This document shows positions 16,501 through 23,013 of a DNA stretch of 24,793 nt, piece by piece. The translations under genes were made by a program, and so were the position numbers. Source of the DNA: HGM11368 sp051883395 (GTDB lineage Bacteria; Bacillota; Clostridia; Christensenellales; UBA3700). The notes beneath the pieces are model-generated. The model was not told where the DNA came from, did no database searches, and worked only from the letters and a program-made list of their open reading frames with translations. How positions within the stretch are numbered: position 1 is the stretch's first letter; the number at the start of each line of letters is the position of its first letter. The DNA lies in NCBI GenBank assembly GCA_051883395.1, contig JBJETQ010000019.1, positions 1-24,793 of the forward strand, in the 5' to 3' direction.

Positions 16501-17276
16501 TCGGAATTAAATTCCTTATATAGGTCATTATACAATTCGAGAGCCTTGCCCACGTGCGGATTGTCCGACTGCACGTCGACGTCGGTAATTTCGGTAGCAA
16601 ACGTAGTATGTCTGCAATGATCCGACCAATAGGTATCTATTACTTTGAGTTCCGTCTCGCTCGGATCTCTCTTTTCGCTTGCAAAATAATCTCTTACAAA
16701 CGCCAGATCAGCAACGCTCATTGCAAAGCCTTTTGACGTATGATAAGCGGCAATCTGCTCGTCGCTCATATTAATAAAGCCCTTAATTACAGGAACGCTA
16801 AGCTGCAATTCTACCTGAGTCGCCAGCGTCTCGGGCAAAGCCATATCTCCTTCTCTCGCTTCTACGGGGTTGATGAGATATTTTTTGACTGCGGCAAGCT
16901 GAGCATCGTTGCAGCCTTTGACTGCGTAAATTTTTGCGCACCTGATAAGCGGTCTTTGTCCCATGGAGAGCAGTTGCACGCATTGCATGGCGCTGTCGGC
17001 TCTCTGGTCGTACTGACCTGGCAAATATTCTACCGCAAAGACGGCGTATCCCGTCAAATCGGGAAGTTGTTCAAACAAGTTGTCAACAGGCGCTTCGGAA
17101 AATATAGTGGCTTTGGCGCTGTCAAAAACCTGTTCGTCAATATTTTCTACGTCGTAGCGTATAAATTCCCTAACGTCTTCGGCGGCTATGCCGAGTACGT
17201 TTTTGACGTCGGCAAGAGTCTTCTTTGCCGAAACGTTGTAGCCTTCTTTTTTCTCTACGAAAATTCTTTTTACCAT
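13539..17276 (-). CDS. purL: Phosphoribosylformylglycinamidine synthase, full-length single chain
   Basis: Converts FGAR to FGAM using glutamine and ATP, the fourth step of purine synthesis. At 1245 aa it is the large single-chain type with synthetase and glutaminase parts fused, not the PurS/PurQ/PurL complex of Bacillus. The synthetase part has NETHNHPTEIEPFGGAAT and LGGAIRDPLSGRTYVY; the C-terminal glutaminase (from about residue 1000) has FPGTNCEYDTARAF, FPGGFSGGDEPDGSGKF, the nucleophile C1086 in LGICNGFQ, and SHGEGRF. It follows purD by 10 bp with a plain AAGGA site and overlaps ygiQ by one base. It looks intact. Confidence 0.97.
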   Translation of the reverse strand: MVKRIFVEKKEGYNVSAKKTLADVKNVLGIAAEDVREFIRYDVENIDEQVFDSAKATIFSEAPVDNLFEQLPDLTGYAVFAVEYLPGQYDQRADSAMQCVQLLSMGQRPLIRCAKIYAVKGCNDAQLAAVKKYLINPVEAREGDMALPETLATQVELQLSVPVIKGFINMSDEQIAAYHTSKGFAMSVADLAFVRDYFASEKRDPSETELKVIDTYWSDHCRHTTFATEITDVDVQSDNPHVGKALELYNDLYKEFNSDRSNKYKCLMDIATIAVKKLKKEGKLDNLDVSDEINACSVEVDVDVDGKDEKWLIMFKNETHNHPTEIEPFGGAATCLGGAIRDPLSGRTYVYQAMRVTGAADPRKPVEETLKGKLPQRVITKTAAAGYSSYGNQIGLATGLVAEMYHPGYVAKRLETGYVIAGAPKQNVVRRKPIEGDVIVLLGGETGRDGCGGATGSSKAHTEKSVEVCGAEVQKGNPPTERKIQRLFRNKDVARLIVKCNDFGAGGVSVAIGELADSLDIYLDKVPKKYEGLSGTELAISESQERMAVVLAKDTVEQFINYAKEENLNAVAVAEVTDNGRMRMFYAGNCIVDLKRSFLDTNGVKQSTKAVIKDNLTDYMSKPDETSAKLFDKGDFEAMLYHELSRLNVCSTKGLGEMFDSTIGAASVLMPFGGKYQLTPAVAMASKPPVNGKTDTATVSSYGCSPQLMSSSPFVGSVYSIVMSLSKLVACGVKTDTIRLSLQEFFMRLGNDPQRWGQPLSALLGALYAQIGLGVGAIGGKDSMSGSFENIDVPPTLISFAMGIAKASKIISNTFCYDGNVKDIYHVALPQDEYGMIDFAKTLRLYDAIYAAIIAGKIKACNVVEEGGVLVSVFKACMGNKLGTNWESLDVEMITPRFGDFVILADDVDDLQEFEVKKVATLNGTYTCDLCGVQVKMDKAIQAFTSTLEGVFPTTAAATGESHNLICVARKHEKAPRNIVKPTVLIPVFPGTNCEYDTARAFERAGAKADVFIIKNQSAKDIEETAKALVKAIDKAQILAFPGGFSGGDEPDGSGKFIATTFKNPAIAEAVMKLLYNRDGLALGICNGFQALIKLGLVPYGDIREQKADAPTLTFNNISRHVSTIVNVRVATNKSPWLNACHVDDVYKVAVSHGEGRFVSGQEELDKLVRAGQVATQYVDVFGNATMTSPYNPNGSMNAIEGIISPDGRVLGKMGHSERIDDNLYKNVEGNYDMKLFESGVNYFR

Positions 17277-17286
17277 ATCGTTTTCC

Positions 17287-18543
17287 TTATTTTTTTATTC
17301 CTATATCTGTGCGATAAAACATATCGTCAAAGCTGATTTTTCCGACGTTGGCGTATGCCTTTTGTCTTGCACTTTCCATATCGTCGCCAAGAGCCGTAAC
17401 GCCAAGCACTCTACCGCCGTTGGTTACGAGTTTGCCGTCTTTGATGGCAGTACCGGCATGGTACAAAATCACGTCTTTATCCAGCTTTCCTATGGTGATA
17501 GGCAGACCCTTGCGATAAGCTTCGGGATAACCGCCGCTTGCCAATATTACGCAGACTGCCGTCTTATCGTTCCACTCTATGTCGATTTTGTCGAGAGTTC
17601 CGTCGATACATGCGTTGAAAATATCGTACAAATCGCTCTCCAATTTTGGCAATACTACCTGCGTTTCCGGATCACCGAAACGGGCGTTGTATTCAAGCAC
17701 TTTGACTCCGCCTTCGGTAAGCATAAGTCCGCAATAAAGCACTCCCTTAAAGCTTCTGTTTTCTGCATTCATTGCATTGACGGTAGGCAGAATTATTGTG
17801 TCATACACCTGTTTTGCCATATCGGGAGTATAGATTTTTGACGGAGCAAAAGTACCCATTCCGCCTGTATTGAGTCCCTGGTCGTTGTCGTGCGCTCTTT
17901 TATGGTCTTGCGAAGATACCATAGGAACTACCGTTTTGCCATCGCAAAAACAAAGTACCGACACTTCTCTGCCCACCATAAATTCTTCTATTACTATGCG
18001 CTTGCCTGCGTCCTTAAACTTGGCGTCCACCATCATTTCTTTGACGGCTTCTATTCCTTCCTGTTCGTTCTGACATATAATCACGCCTTTGCCAAGCGCC
18101 AGCCCGTCGGCTTTGACCACCAGCGGATACCTTGCCTGTCTGACGTATGCAAGAGCGTCGTCGTATTTGTCAAACTCCACATAATCGGCGGTAGGTATTC
18201 CGTACTTTTTCATCAGGTTTTTGCTGAATGCCTTGCTGGCTTCGATTATTGCGGCGTTCTTTTTTGGTCCGAACGCACGCATGCCTTTGCTTTCGAGCAA
18301 ATCTACCAACCCTGCCGCAAGCGGATCGTCGGGAGCTACTACCGTCAGATCGATGTCCTTATGTTCCTGCACAAACTTGACGATAGAATCGAAATCCATC
18401 ACCGAAATATTATGACATTCGGCTATCTCTGATATGCCTGCGTTGCCTGGCAGGCAATATATCTTGTCTACTTTTGGGCTTTTGGCAAGAGCCATACAAA
18501 TCGCATGTTCTCTGCCGCCGCTTCCGATAACGAGTACGCTCAT
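17287..18543 (-). CDS. purD: Phosphoribosylamine--glycine ligase
   Basis: Joins phosphoribosylamine and glycine with ATP to give GAR, the second step of purine synthesis. At 418 aa it is the normal length. It begins with the nucleotide-fold motif MSVLVIGSGGREHAI, contains the ATP-grasp core (LVVKADGLALGKGVIIC) and the family signature LEYNARFGDPETQ. The start has an AAGGAGAC site that overlaps the end of purH; the gap is 9 bp. It is followed by purL after 10 bp. Confidence 0.97.
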   Translation of the reverse strand: MSVLVIGSGGREHAICMALAKSPKVDKIYCLPGNAGISEIAECHNISVMDFDSIVKFVQEHKDIDLTVVAPDDPLAAGLVDLLESKGMRAFGPKKNAAIIEASKAFSKNLMKKYGIPTADYVEFDKYDDALAYVRQARYPLVVKADGLALGKGVIICQNEQEGIEAVKEMMVDAKFKDAGKRIVIEEFMVGREVSVLCFCDGKTVVPMVSSQDHKRAHDNDQGLNTGGMGTFAPSKIYTPDMAKQVYDTIILPTVNAMNAENRSFKGVLYCGLMLTEGGVKVLEYNARFGDPETQVVLPKLESDLYDIFNACIDGTLDKIDIEWNDKTAVCVILASGGYPEAYRKGLPITIGKLDKDVILYHAGTAIKDGKLVTNGGRVLGVTALGDDMESARQKAYANVGKISFDDMFYRTDIGIKK

Positions 18544-18552
18544 ACTGTCTCC

Positions 18553-20091
18553 TTAGTGTTTGAAATGTCTGTCGCCGGTAAATACCATGGCGATACCGTA
18601 TTTGTTGCAGGCGTCAATGCTGAGTTGGTCGTTTCTGCTGCCGCCCGGTTGCATGATAGCGGCAATCTTGCCTTGATGTGCCGCTTCTACGCAGTCGTCA
18701 AACGGGAAGAATGCGTCGGAAGCAAGCACAGCGCCTTCGGTATCGGAGAGAGAATGTTCGATAGCTTGCTTAGTAGCTCTTATTCTGTTGACCTGTCCGC
18801 CGCCTATACCGAGAATGGTCTTATTCTTTGCTACGACAATGGCGTTGGACTTGGTGTGTTTGACAACCTTCATAGCAAAAATCAAGTCTTCCATTTGCTC
18901 TTTCGTTACCTTCTTTTCGGTAACGTCAACGATTTTGTCGGTATTTACGACCATGGTGTCATACTCCTGCACGAGCAGTCCGCCAAGCACCTTTTTCATA
19001 TCGTAGCAACCCTTAGAAATAGGACTTGCTATGCCGTCAAGCTTCAAAAGTCTGATATTAGGTTTCTGAGTGAGAATTTCCAGAGCGTCCTTGTCAAAAT
19101 CCGGCGCTACCACAATCTCGATAAAGATTTTATGAATTTGCTCGGCAGTTGCTTTGTCAATCGTTCTGTTGGAAGCTACAATACCGCCGAAAATCGACGT
19201 AGGATCGGCTGCGTTGGCTTTGTAAAACGCTTCCGCAATTGTATCGGCAGTTGCTACGCCGCAAGGATTGGCGTGCTTTACGGCAACAATGGTAGGCTCG
19301 TCAAACTCTCTCAAAAGGTCGAGTGCGCCGTTGGTATCGTTGATGTTGTTGTAGCTGAGTTCCTTGCCGTGAAGTTGAACGGCAGTTGCAAGCGAGCCTT
19401 TGACGTCAAACGCTTCTTTATAAAATACTGCGTTTTGGTGTGGATTTTCGCCGTAACGCATATCCTGCGCCTTGTCAAATGCCATGGTAAACTGGTCAGG
19501 AAATTCAATTCCGAGTTTGCTTCTGAGATAATTTGCAATGAGAGTGTCATAGTAGGAAGTATGCTGATACACCTTGTACATAAGATAAAACTTGGTTTCC
19601 TTCTTTATCTCGCCTTCTTCCAGTTCCGCCAATACTTTGCCGTAATCTGCCGGGTCTACTACGACAGCCACGTCCTGATAGTTCTTGGCTGCGCTTCTGA
19701 GCATTGTAGGACCGCCGATGTCGATATTTTCGATTGCCGTCTGCAAGTCTACGTCAGGTCTGGATATTGTAGCTTTGAAAGGATAAAGATTGACTACCAC
19801 AATGTCTATGGTATTGATATTCATCTTTTCAAGAAAATCCATATGTTCCTTGTTGTCTCGCATTGCCAGAAGTCCGGCATGTACGTTTGGGTGCAAAGTC
19901 TTTACTCTGCCGTCCAGACACTCGGGAAAACCTGTAACCGAACTGATGTCCATCGCTTCCACCCCTGCTTGTTTCAGGGCTTTGAGCGTGCCACCGGTAG
20001 AGATAATTTCATATCCGAAATCTACAAGCTTGCGTGCAAAATCAACTATGCCGCTTTTGTCCGATACGCTTATCAATGCTCTTTTTTTCAT
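18553..20091 (-). CDS. purH: Bifunctional AICAR transformylase / IMP cyclohydrolase
   Basis: Carries out the last two steps to IMP: formyl transfer to AICAR from 10-formyl-tetrahydrofolate, then ring closure. At 512 aa it is the standard size. The N-terminal cyclohydrolase (about 1-190) has RALISVSDKSGIVDFAR, STGGTLKAL and GRVKTLHPNVHAGLLA. The C-terminal transformylase has RYGENPHQNA, the catalytic KHANPCGVA block, and ends in FPFDDCVEAAHQGKIAAIMQ and GDRHFKH. An AAGGAGAA binding site precedes the ATG. It sits between purN (25-bp gap) and purD (9-bp gap). Confidence 0.97.
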   Translation of the reverse strand: MKKRALISVSDKSGIVDFARKLVDFGYEIISTGGTLKALKQAGVEAMDISSVTGFPECLDGRVKTLHPNVHAGLLAMRDNKEHMDFLEKMNINTIDIVVVNLYPFKATISRPDVDLQTAIENIDIGGPTMLRSAAKNYQDVAVVVDPADYGKVLAELEEGEIKKETKFYLMYKVYQHTSYYDTLIANYLRSKLGIEFPDQFTMAFDKAQDMRYGENPHQNAVFYKEAFDVKGSLATAVQLHGKELSYNNINDTNGALDLLREFDEPTIVAVKHANPCGVATADTIAEAFYKANAADPTSIFGGIVASNRTIDKATAEQIHKIFIEIVVAPDFDKDALEILTQKPNIRLLKLDGIASPISKGCYDMKKVLGGLLVQEYDTMVVNTDKIVDVTEKKVTKEQMEDLIFAMKVVKHTKSNAIVVAKNKTILGIGGGQVNRIRATKQAIEHSLSDTEGAVLASDAFFPFDDCVEAAHQGKIAAIMQPGGSRNDQLSIDACNKYGIAMVFTGDRHFKH

Positions 20092-20116
20092 TTTATTTCT
20101 CCTTATACGTATTGAT

Positions 20117-20695
20117 TTATTTACACAATTTTGCCACTACCGACGGCAATAATATATGTTCTTGTTCCAGCACTCTCGCCTGCAAAGATTGGGGAGTATC
20201 GCCGTCCAATACGGGAACTTTTACCTGAGCGATTATCTCGCCCGTATCAGCCCCTTCGTCTACATAATGAACGGTTGCTCCGCTCTCCTTTTCTCCTGCC
20301 TGAATAACGGCGCTATGCACTTTGAGTCCGTACATACCTTTGCCGCAAAACTTCGGTATGAGCGAAGGATGAATGTTGATTATTCTTCCACGATATCTGT
20401 CAACAAGTACGGGCGTTACTATGGCAAGATAGCCTGCCAGCACGATAAGGTCGATGTCTTTGCCGTCAAGATATTTGGCAATAGCCAGGTCTCTGTCGCT
20501 TGCCCCGTCGTAGTCTCCTATCAAAAACACTTTACTCTCTATTGCGTGTTTCTTTGCCCTTTCCAATGCGCCTATGTCTTGTTTGTTGGTTATGACAGCC
20601 ACAACCTTGCCGTCGATAAGACCGCTCTCACAGCCGTCGATGACCGATTGCATATCGCTGCCGCCGCCCGACGCAAATACGGCTATTCTTTTCAT
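20117..20695 (-). CDS. purN: Phosphoribosylglycinamide formyltransferase (10-formyl-THF dependent)
   Basis: Formylates GAR with 10-formyl-tetrahydrofolate, the third step of purine synthesis. At 192 aa it has the normal length. The catalytic segments are present: INIHPSLIPKF (Asn and His of the active site) and HYVDEGADTGEIIAQ (catalytic Asp). The phosphate-binding loop reads ASGGGSDMQSV, where many homologues have GSN; the Asn-to-Asp change is worth noting but may be a clade variant. The ATG overlaps the purM stop by four bases, indicating translational coupling. Confidence 0.96.
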   Translation of the reverse strand: MKRIAVFASGGGSDMQSVIDGCESGLIDGKVVAVITNKQDIGALERAKKHAIESKVFLIGDYDGASDRDLAIAKYLDGKDIDLIVLAGYLAIVTPVLVDRYRGRIINIHPSLIPKFCGKGMYGLKVHSAVIQAGEKESGATVHYVDEGADTGEIIAQVKVPVLDGDTPQSLQARVLEQEHILLPSVVAKLCK

Positions 20696-21708
20696 AGCTC
20701 GACGCCCTCACGATTGGTTACTTCACCGATTATATATGCCTTTTCTCCCATAGCATTTAGTCGGTCGACAACTGCATTTGCAATCTGGGCGTCAACCGCA
20801 AGTACCATTCCTATACCCATATTGAACGTGTTGCACATCTTTCTGTCGTCAATGCCTGCAATTTCCTGCAAAGCCTTGAAAAGCTTTGGCAACGGATAAC
20901 TGCTCCTGTCTATGCGCACTCCCATACCCTTAGGAATAATGCGTGGAACATTTTCGATAAAACCGCCGCCGGTAATATGAGCTATGCCCTTTATTTCAAA
21001 TTCTTCTATTAAGCTGAGTATGGTTTTGACGTAAATTTTCGTAGGAGTCAATACGACTTCGGCAGGAGTGCAACCGAGCGTAGGATTGAACTTGTTGAGA
21101 CTCTCCTTGTCTTCGCCAAAGAGTTTTCTTACCAGCGAATAACCGTTGGAATGAATTCCGCTGGAAGCAAGACCGATAAGTTTGTCTCCAACTTTGATAT
21201 TTTTGCCGTTGATAATCTTCTTTTTGTTGACGATACCCACCGCAAAACCGGCAATGTCGTATTCGTCCTTGGCATAAAAGCCAGGCATCTCCGCCGTTTC
21301 TCCGCCAATCAAAGCACAACCCGACTGACAGCAACCTTCTGCTACGCCCTTGACGATAGTGGCAACCTTGACAGGCTCCAATTTGGACAGAGCGATATAA
21401 TCGAGAAACAACAATGGTTTCGCTCCCTGACAAACAATGTCGTTGACGCACATAGCGACTGCGTCGATACCAATCGTGTCGTGCTTGTCCAGAACAAAAG
21501 CGTATTTTAGCTTTGTACCCACGCCGTCGGTACCTGCAACCAGACAATCGCCGTCTTCTCTGTCGTCGAGCGCATAAAAGCCGCCGAAACTGCCCAAATC
21601 ACCCAAAACGTTGTTGTCGTAGGTCTTTTTTACATACTCTTTCATCAGCCTTACGGCTTCGTATCCGGCTTCTACGTCTACGCCTGCACTCTTGTAATCA
21701 ATTGCCAT
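20692..21708 (-). CDS. purM: Phosphoribosylformylglycinamidine cyclo-ligase
   Basis: Closes the imidazole ring of AIR from FGAM with ATP, the fifth step of purine synthesis. At 338 aa it is the usual length. Family motifs: SAGVDVEAGYEAV at the N-terminus, DGVGTKLKYAF, AMCVNDIVCQGAKPLLFLDY, GGETAEMPGFY and HITGGGFIENVPRI. The start has a strong AGGAGG site. It follows purE after 93 bp, where a hairpin lies, and overlaps purN by four bases. In many clostridial operons purC and purF stand between purE and purM; neither is here. Confidence 0.97.
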   Translation of the reverse strand: MAIDYKSAGVDVEAGYEAVRLMKEYVKKTYDNNVLGDLGSFGGFYALDDREDGDCLVAGTDGVGTKLKYAFVLDKHDTIGIDAVAMCVNDIVCQGAKPLLFLDYIALSKLEPVKVATIVKGVAEGCCQSGCALIGGETAEMPGFYAKDEYDIAGFAVGIVNKKKIINGKNIKVGDKLIGLASSGIHSNGYSLVRKLFGEDKESLNKFNPTLGCTPAEVVLTPTKIYVKTILSLIEEFEIKGIAHITGGGFIENVPRIIPKGMGVRIDRSSYPLPKLFKALQEIAGIDDRKMCNTFNMGIGMVLAVDAQIANAVVDRLNAMGEKAYIIGEVTNREGVEL

Positions 21709-21731
21709 TTTGTCCTCCTAAAATAAATGGA

Positions 21732-21757
21732 ATATGGGCTTGCTTACAAACCCATAT
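21732..21757 (-). other. Hairpin in the purE-purM gap
   Basis: On the minus strand ATATGGGTTTG-TAAG-CAAGCCCATAT folds as an 11-bp stem with one G-U pair and a 4-nt loop. Downstream is TTTATTTTA and then the purM binding site. Without a pure T-run it may be a partial terminator or an mRNA processing or stabilising element that sets purE apart from the rest of the operon. Confidence 0.5.
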
Positions 21758-21801
21758 AAATATTGTTATTTTTTGTTGATTTCGTACATAGCCACACCAA
21801 T

Positions 21802-22296
21802 TCACGCTTTGAGAAGCTGTTGAAGTCTGGCGTCGTCGCCATTGATTTTGTCTGCCATTTCCTGCTTGTATTTTTTCATCTTTTCGCCAAGCTCGGGATA
21901 TTTGACGGAGAGAATTTGCAAAGCAAGCAATCCTGCATTAAGTCCGCCGTTGATAGCAACGCATGCCACAGGGATACCCGACGGCATCTGCACCATGGAC
22001 AGCAGACTGTCAAGTCCGTCCATAGTAGAACTCTTGACAGGCAAGCCTATCACAGGCAAAGAAGTATAAGCCGCAATCACTCCGCCCAGATGCGCCGCTT
22101 TGCCTGCCGCACAGATAATGACTTCTATACCGTTGCTTTCTGCTTCGCATGCGTATTTATGAGCTTCGTCAGGAGTACGGTGCGCAGAGATAACTCTGGC
22201 GTCGACTTCCACGCCGAATTTTTTAATTATTTCGATTGCAGGTTTTACTACGTCAAGGTCGCTTATGCTACCCATAATGATGCCGACTTTTGCCAT
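21802..22296 (-). CDS. purE: 5-(Carboxyamino)imidazole ribonucleotide mutase / AIR carboxylase, catalytic subunit
   Basis: Sixth step of purine synthesis, supplying CAIR. With the ATG at 22296 it has 164 aa, the normal size, begins MAKVGIIMGSISD and has an AGGAGAAATT site just upstream. An upstream in-frame start at 22401 would add 35 unrelated residues and cross the likely promoter, so I rejected it. Motifs: GSISD, ISAHRTPD, AAGKAAHLGG and DGLDSLLSMVQMPSGIPVA. The SAHRTP and AAHL blocks resemble class I PurE, which uses N5-CAIR made by PurK; no purK is visible. It is the first gene of the pur operon. Confidence 0.95.
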   Translation of the reverse strand: MAKVGIIMGSISDLDVVKPAIEIIKKFGVEVDARVISAHRTPDEAHKYACEAESNGIEVIICAAGKAAHLGGVIAAYTSLPVIGLPVKSSTMDGLDSLLSMVQMPSGIPVACVAINGGLNAGLLALQILSVKYPELGEKMKKYKQEMADKINGDDARLQQLLKA

Positions 22297-22357
22297 AATT
22301 TCTCCTAAAAATAATGTAATCGGAATTGAAAAAACGCTATCATTTTCTAGCACCCTT

Positions 22358-22387
22358 ATACTATCATATTTCAATAGTTTTTTGCAA
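22358..22387 (-). promoter_or_regulatory. Candidate promoter of the purE operon
   Basis: Minus strand: -35 TTGCAA (22387-22382), 18-bp spacer, -10 TAGTAT (22363-22358) with an upstream TGA giving an extended -10. The leader would be about 55 nt. I found no purine-riboswitch pattern and no convincing PurR box in it. The DnaA boxes start about 100 bp further upstream. Confidence 0.45.
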
Positions 22388-22447
22388 GAAAAATGTCTCA
22401 AAATAAAATAAATTTATCAAAAATAATAAAAAGATTGATTTTTGTCG

Positions 22448-22474
22448 TTTTTTTGGTTTTTTTACGGTTTTTTT
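22448..22474. other. Three helically phased T7 tracts (probable bent or easily melted DNA)
   Basis: T7 runs at 22448-22454, 22457-22463 and 22468-22474 have centres 9 and 11 bp apart, close to one helical turn, within a wider AT-rich stretch (about 22388-22486). Phased A/T tracts curve DNA. They stop 16 bp before the first DnaA box, as an unwinding element beside an origin might. Confidence 0.6.
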
Positions 22475-22489
22475 CTCGATTTTGGGCAG

Positions 22490-22620
22490 TTATCCACAAT
22501 ATTATCCACATTTATCCACAGTTATCCACATTGCAAAAAGTCGATTTTTCGACTGAGTTTTTGGACAAGTATTGATTTTTTTATCGAGAATTTAAGGTAA
22601 AATTTTGGGAGTTATCCACA
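22490..22620 (+). other. Cluster of five perfect DnaA boxes; candidate replication origin or DnaA-titrating site
   Basis: The exact 9-mer TTATCCACA, the preferred DnaA box, occurs at 22490, 22502, 22512, 22522 and 22612, all in the same direction. The first four start 12, 10 and 10 bp apart, which would set DnaA molecules on one face of the helix. No exact copy was noticed elsewhere in the window. The cluster lies in the only long gene-free gap, between the start of the pur operon and the end of gdhA. There is no dnaA or dnaN nearby, so if this is oriC it is separate from dnaA. Alternatives are a DnaA-titration cluster like those of Bacillus, or DnaA control of purE. Confidence 0.75.
22539..22554. 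repeat. Perfect hairpin AGTCGA-TTTT-TCGACT beside the DnaA boxes
   Basis: A 6-bp perfect inverted repeat with a T4 loop, starting 8 bp after the fourth DnaA box. It is flanked by an A5 run on the left and, three bases later, a T5 run on the right. On the minus strand the stem is followed by T5, so it could be a weak terminator, or a structural element of the DnaA-box region. Confidence 0.6.
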
Positions 22621-22965
22621 TAGTCAAAAGAGCTTTTTGTACGTTTTTATCGTTAATTTTTATGATTTTTATCTCAAAATACGACTGATTTTTTTAAGTA
22701 AATCAATTCGCACAAAAAACTACGTTGGAAATCAAGCAATTTTTACTGCCTGACGCAAAATTCAACGCCTAAATACAGCGACAAAGACAATCAAAAAAAT
22801 CTTCGATACGTATTCGTTTTTCTGACTATATTTTTCTTGATGTATAAAAAAGGTTTATTTTGCTTATTTGACGGAAAATAGATATTTTGGCACGACAATC
22901 TTAATTTGACTATATAAAGTATTTGAGCAGACATTTCTTAGGTCTTAGGCAAAGTGCAAAAGAAT
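22621..22965. other. Gene-free AT-rich stretch between the DnaA boxes and the gdhA terminator
   Basis: About 345 bp with no credible reading frame, RNA gene or strong promoter. It has many T and A runs of four to seven bases and an 8-bp palindrome ATACGTAT at 22806-22813. I see no further exact DnaA boxes in it. It may belong to a larger origin-like region or be plain spacer. Confidence 0.5.
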
Positions 22966-22997
22966 AAAAAAACGGCTATCCTTATCGGGATAGCCGT
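22966..22997 (-). terminator. Rho-independent terminator of gdhA
   Basis: Perfect 10-bp stem ACGGCTATCC / GGATAGCCGT with a 6-nt loop, followed on the minus strand by seven T residues. It lies 16 bp after the gdhA stop and isolates the DnaA-box region from gdhA transcription. Confidence 0.94.
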
Positions 22998-23013
22998 ATA
23001 ACGAGTGAAACAA

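Noticed and set aside
18505..20115. Plus-strand frame of 536 codons opposite purH
   Set aside because: purH is unmistakable on the other strand; the antisense product has no recognisable domain and mixed composition.
22297..22400. Purine riboswitch or PurR box in the purE leader
   Set aside because: The leader is short, lacks the conserved riboswitch core, and the only CCGA-containing segment matches the PurR box poorly.
22297..22401. N-terminal extension of purE to an ATG at 22401
   Set aside because: The added 35 residues do not match PurE, and the ATG at 22296 has a proper AGGAGA site and the standard MAKVGIIMGS start.
22393..22575. 60-codon plus-strand frame across the DnaA boxes
   Set aside because: It has an AT-rich, low-complexity translation, passes through the T-tracts and boxes, and has no ribosome binding site; it is best seen as chance.
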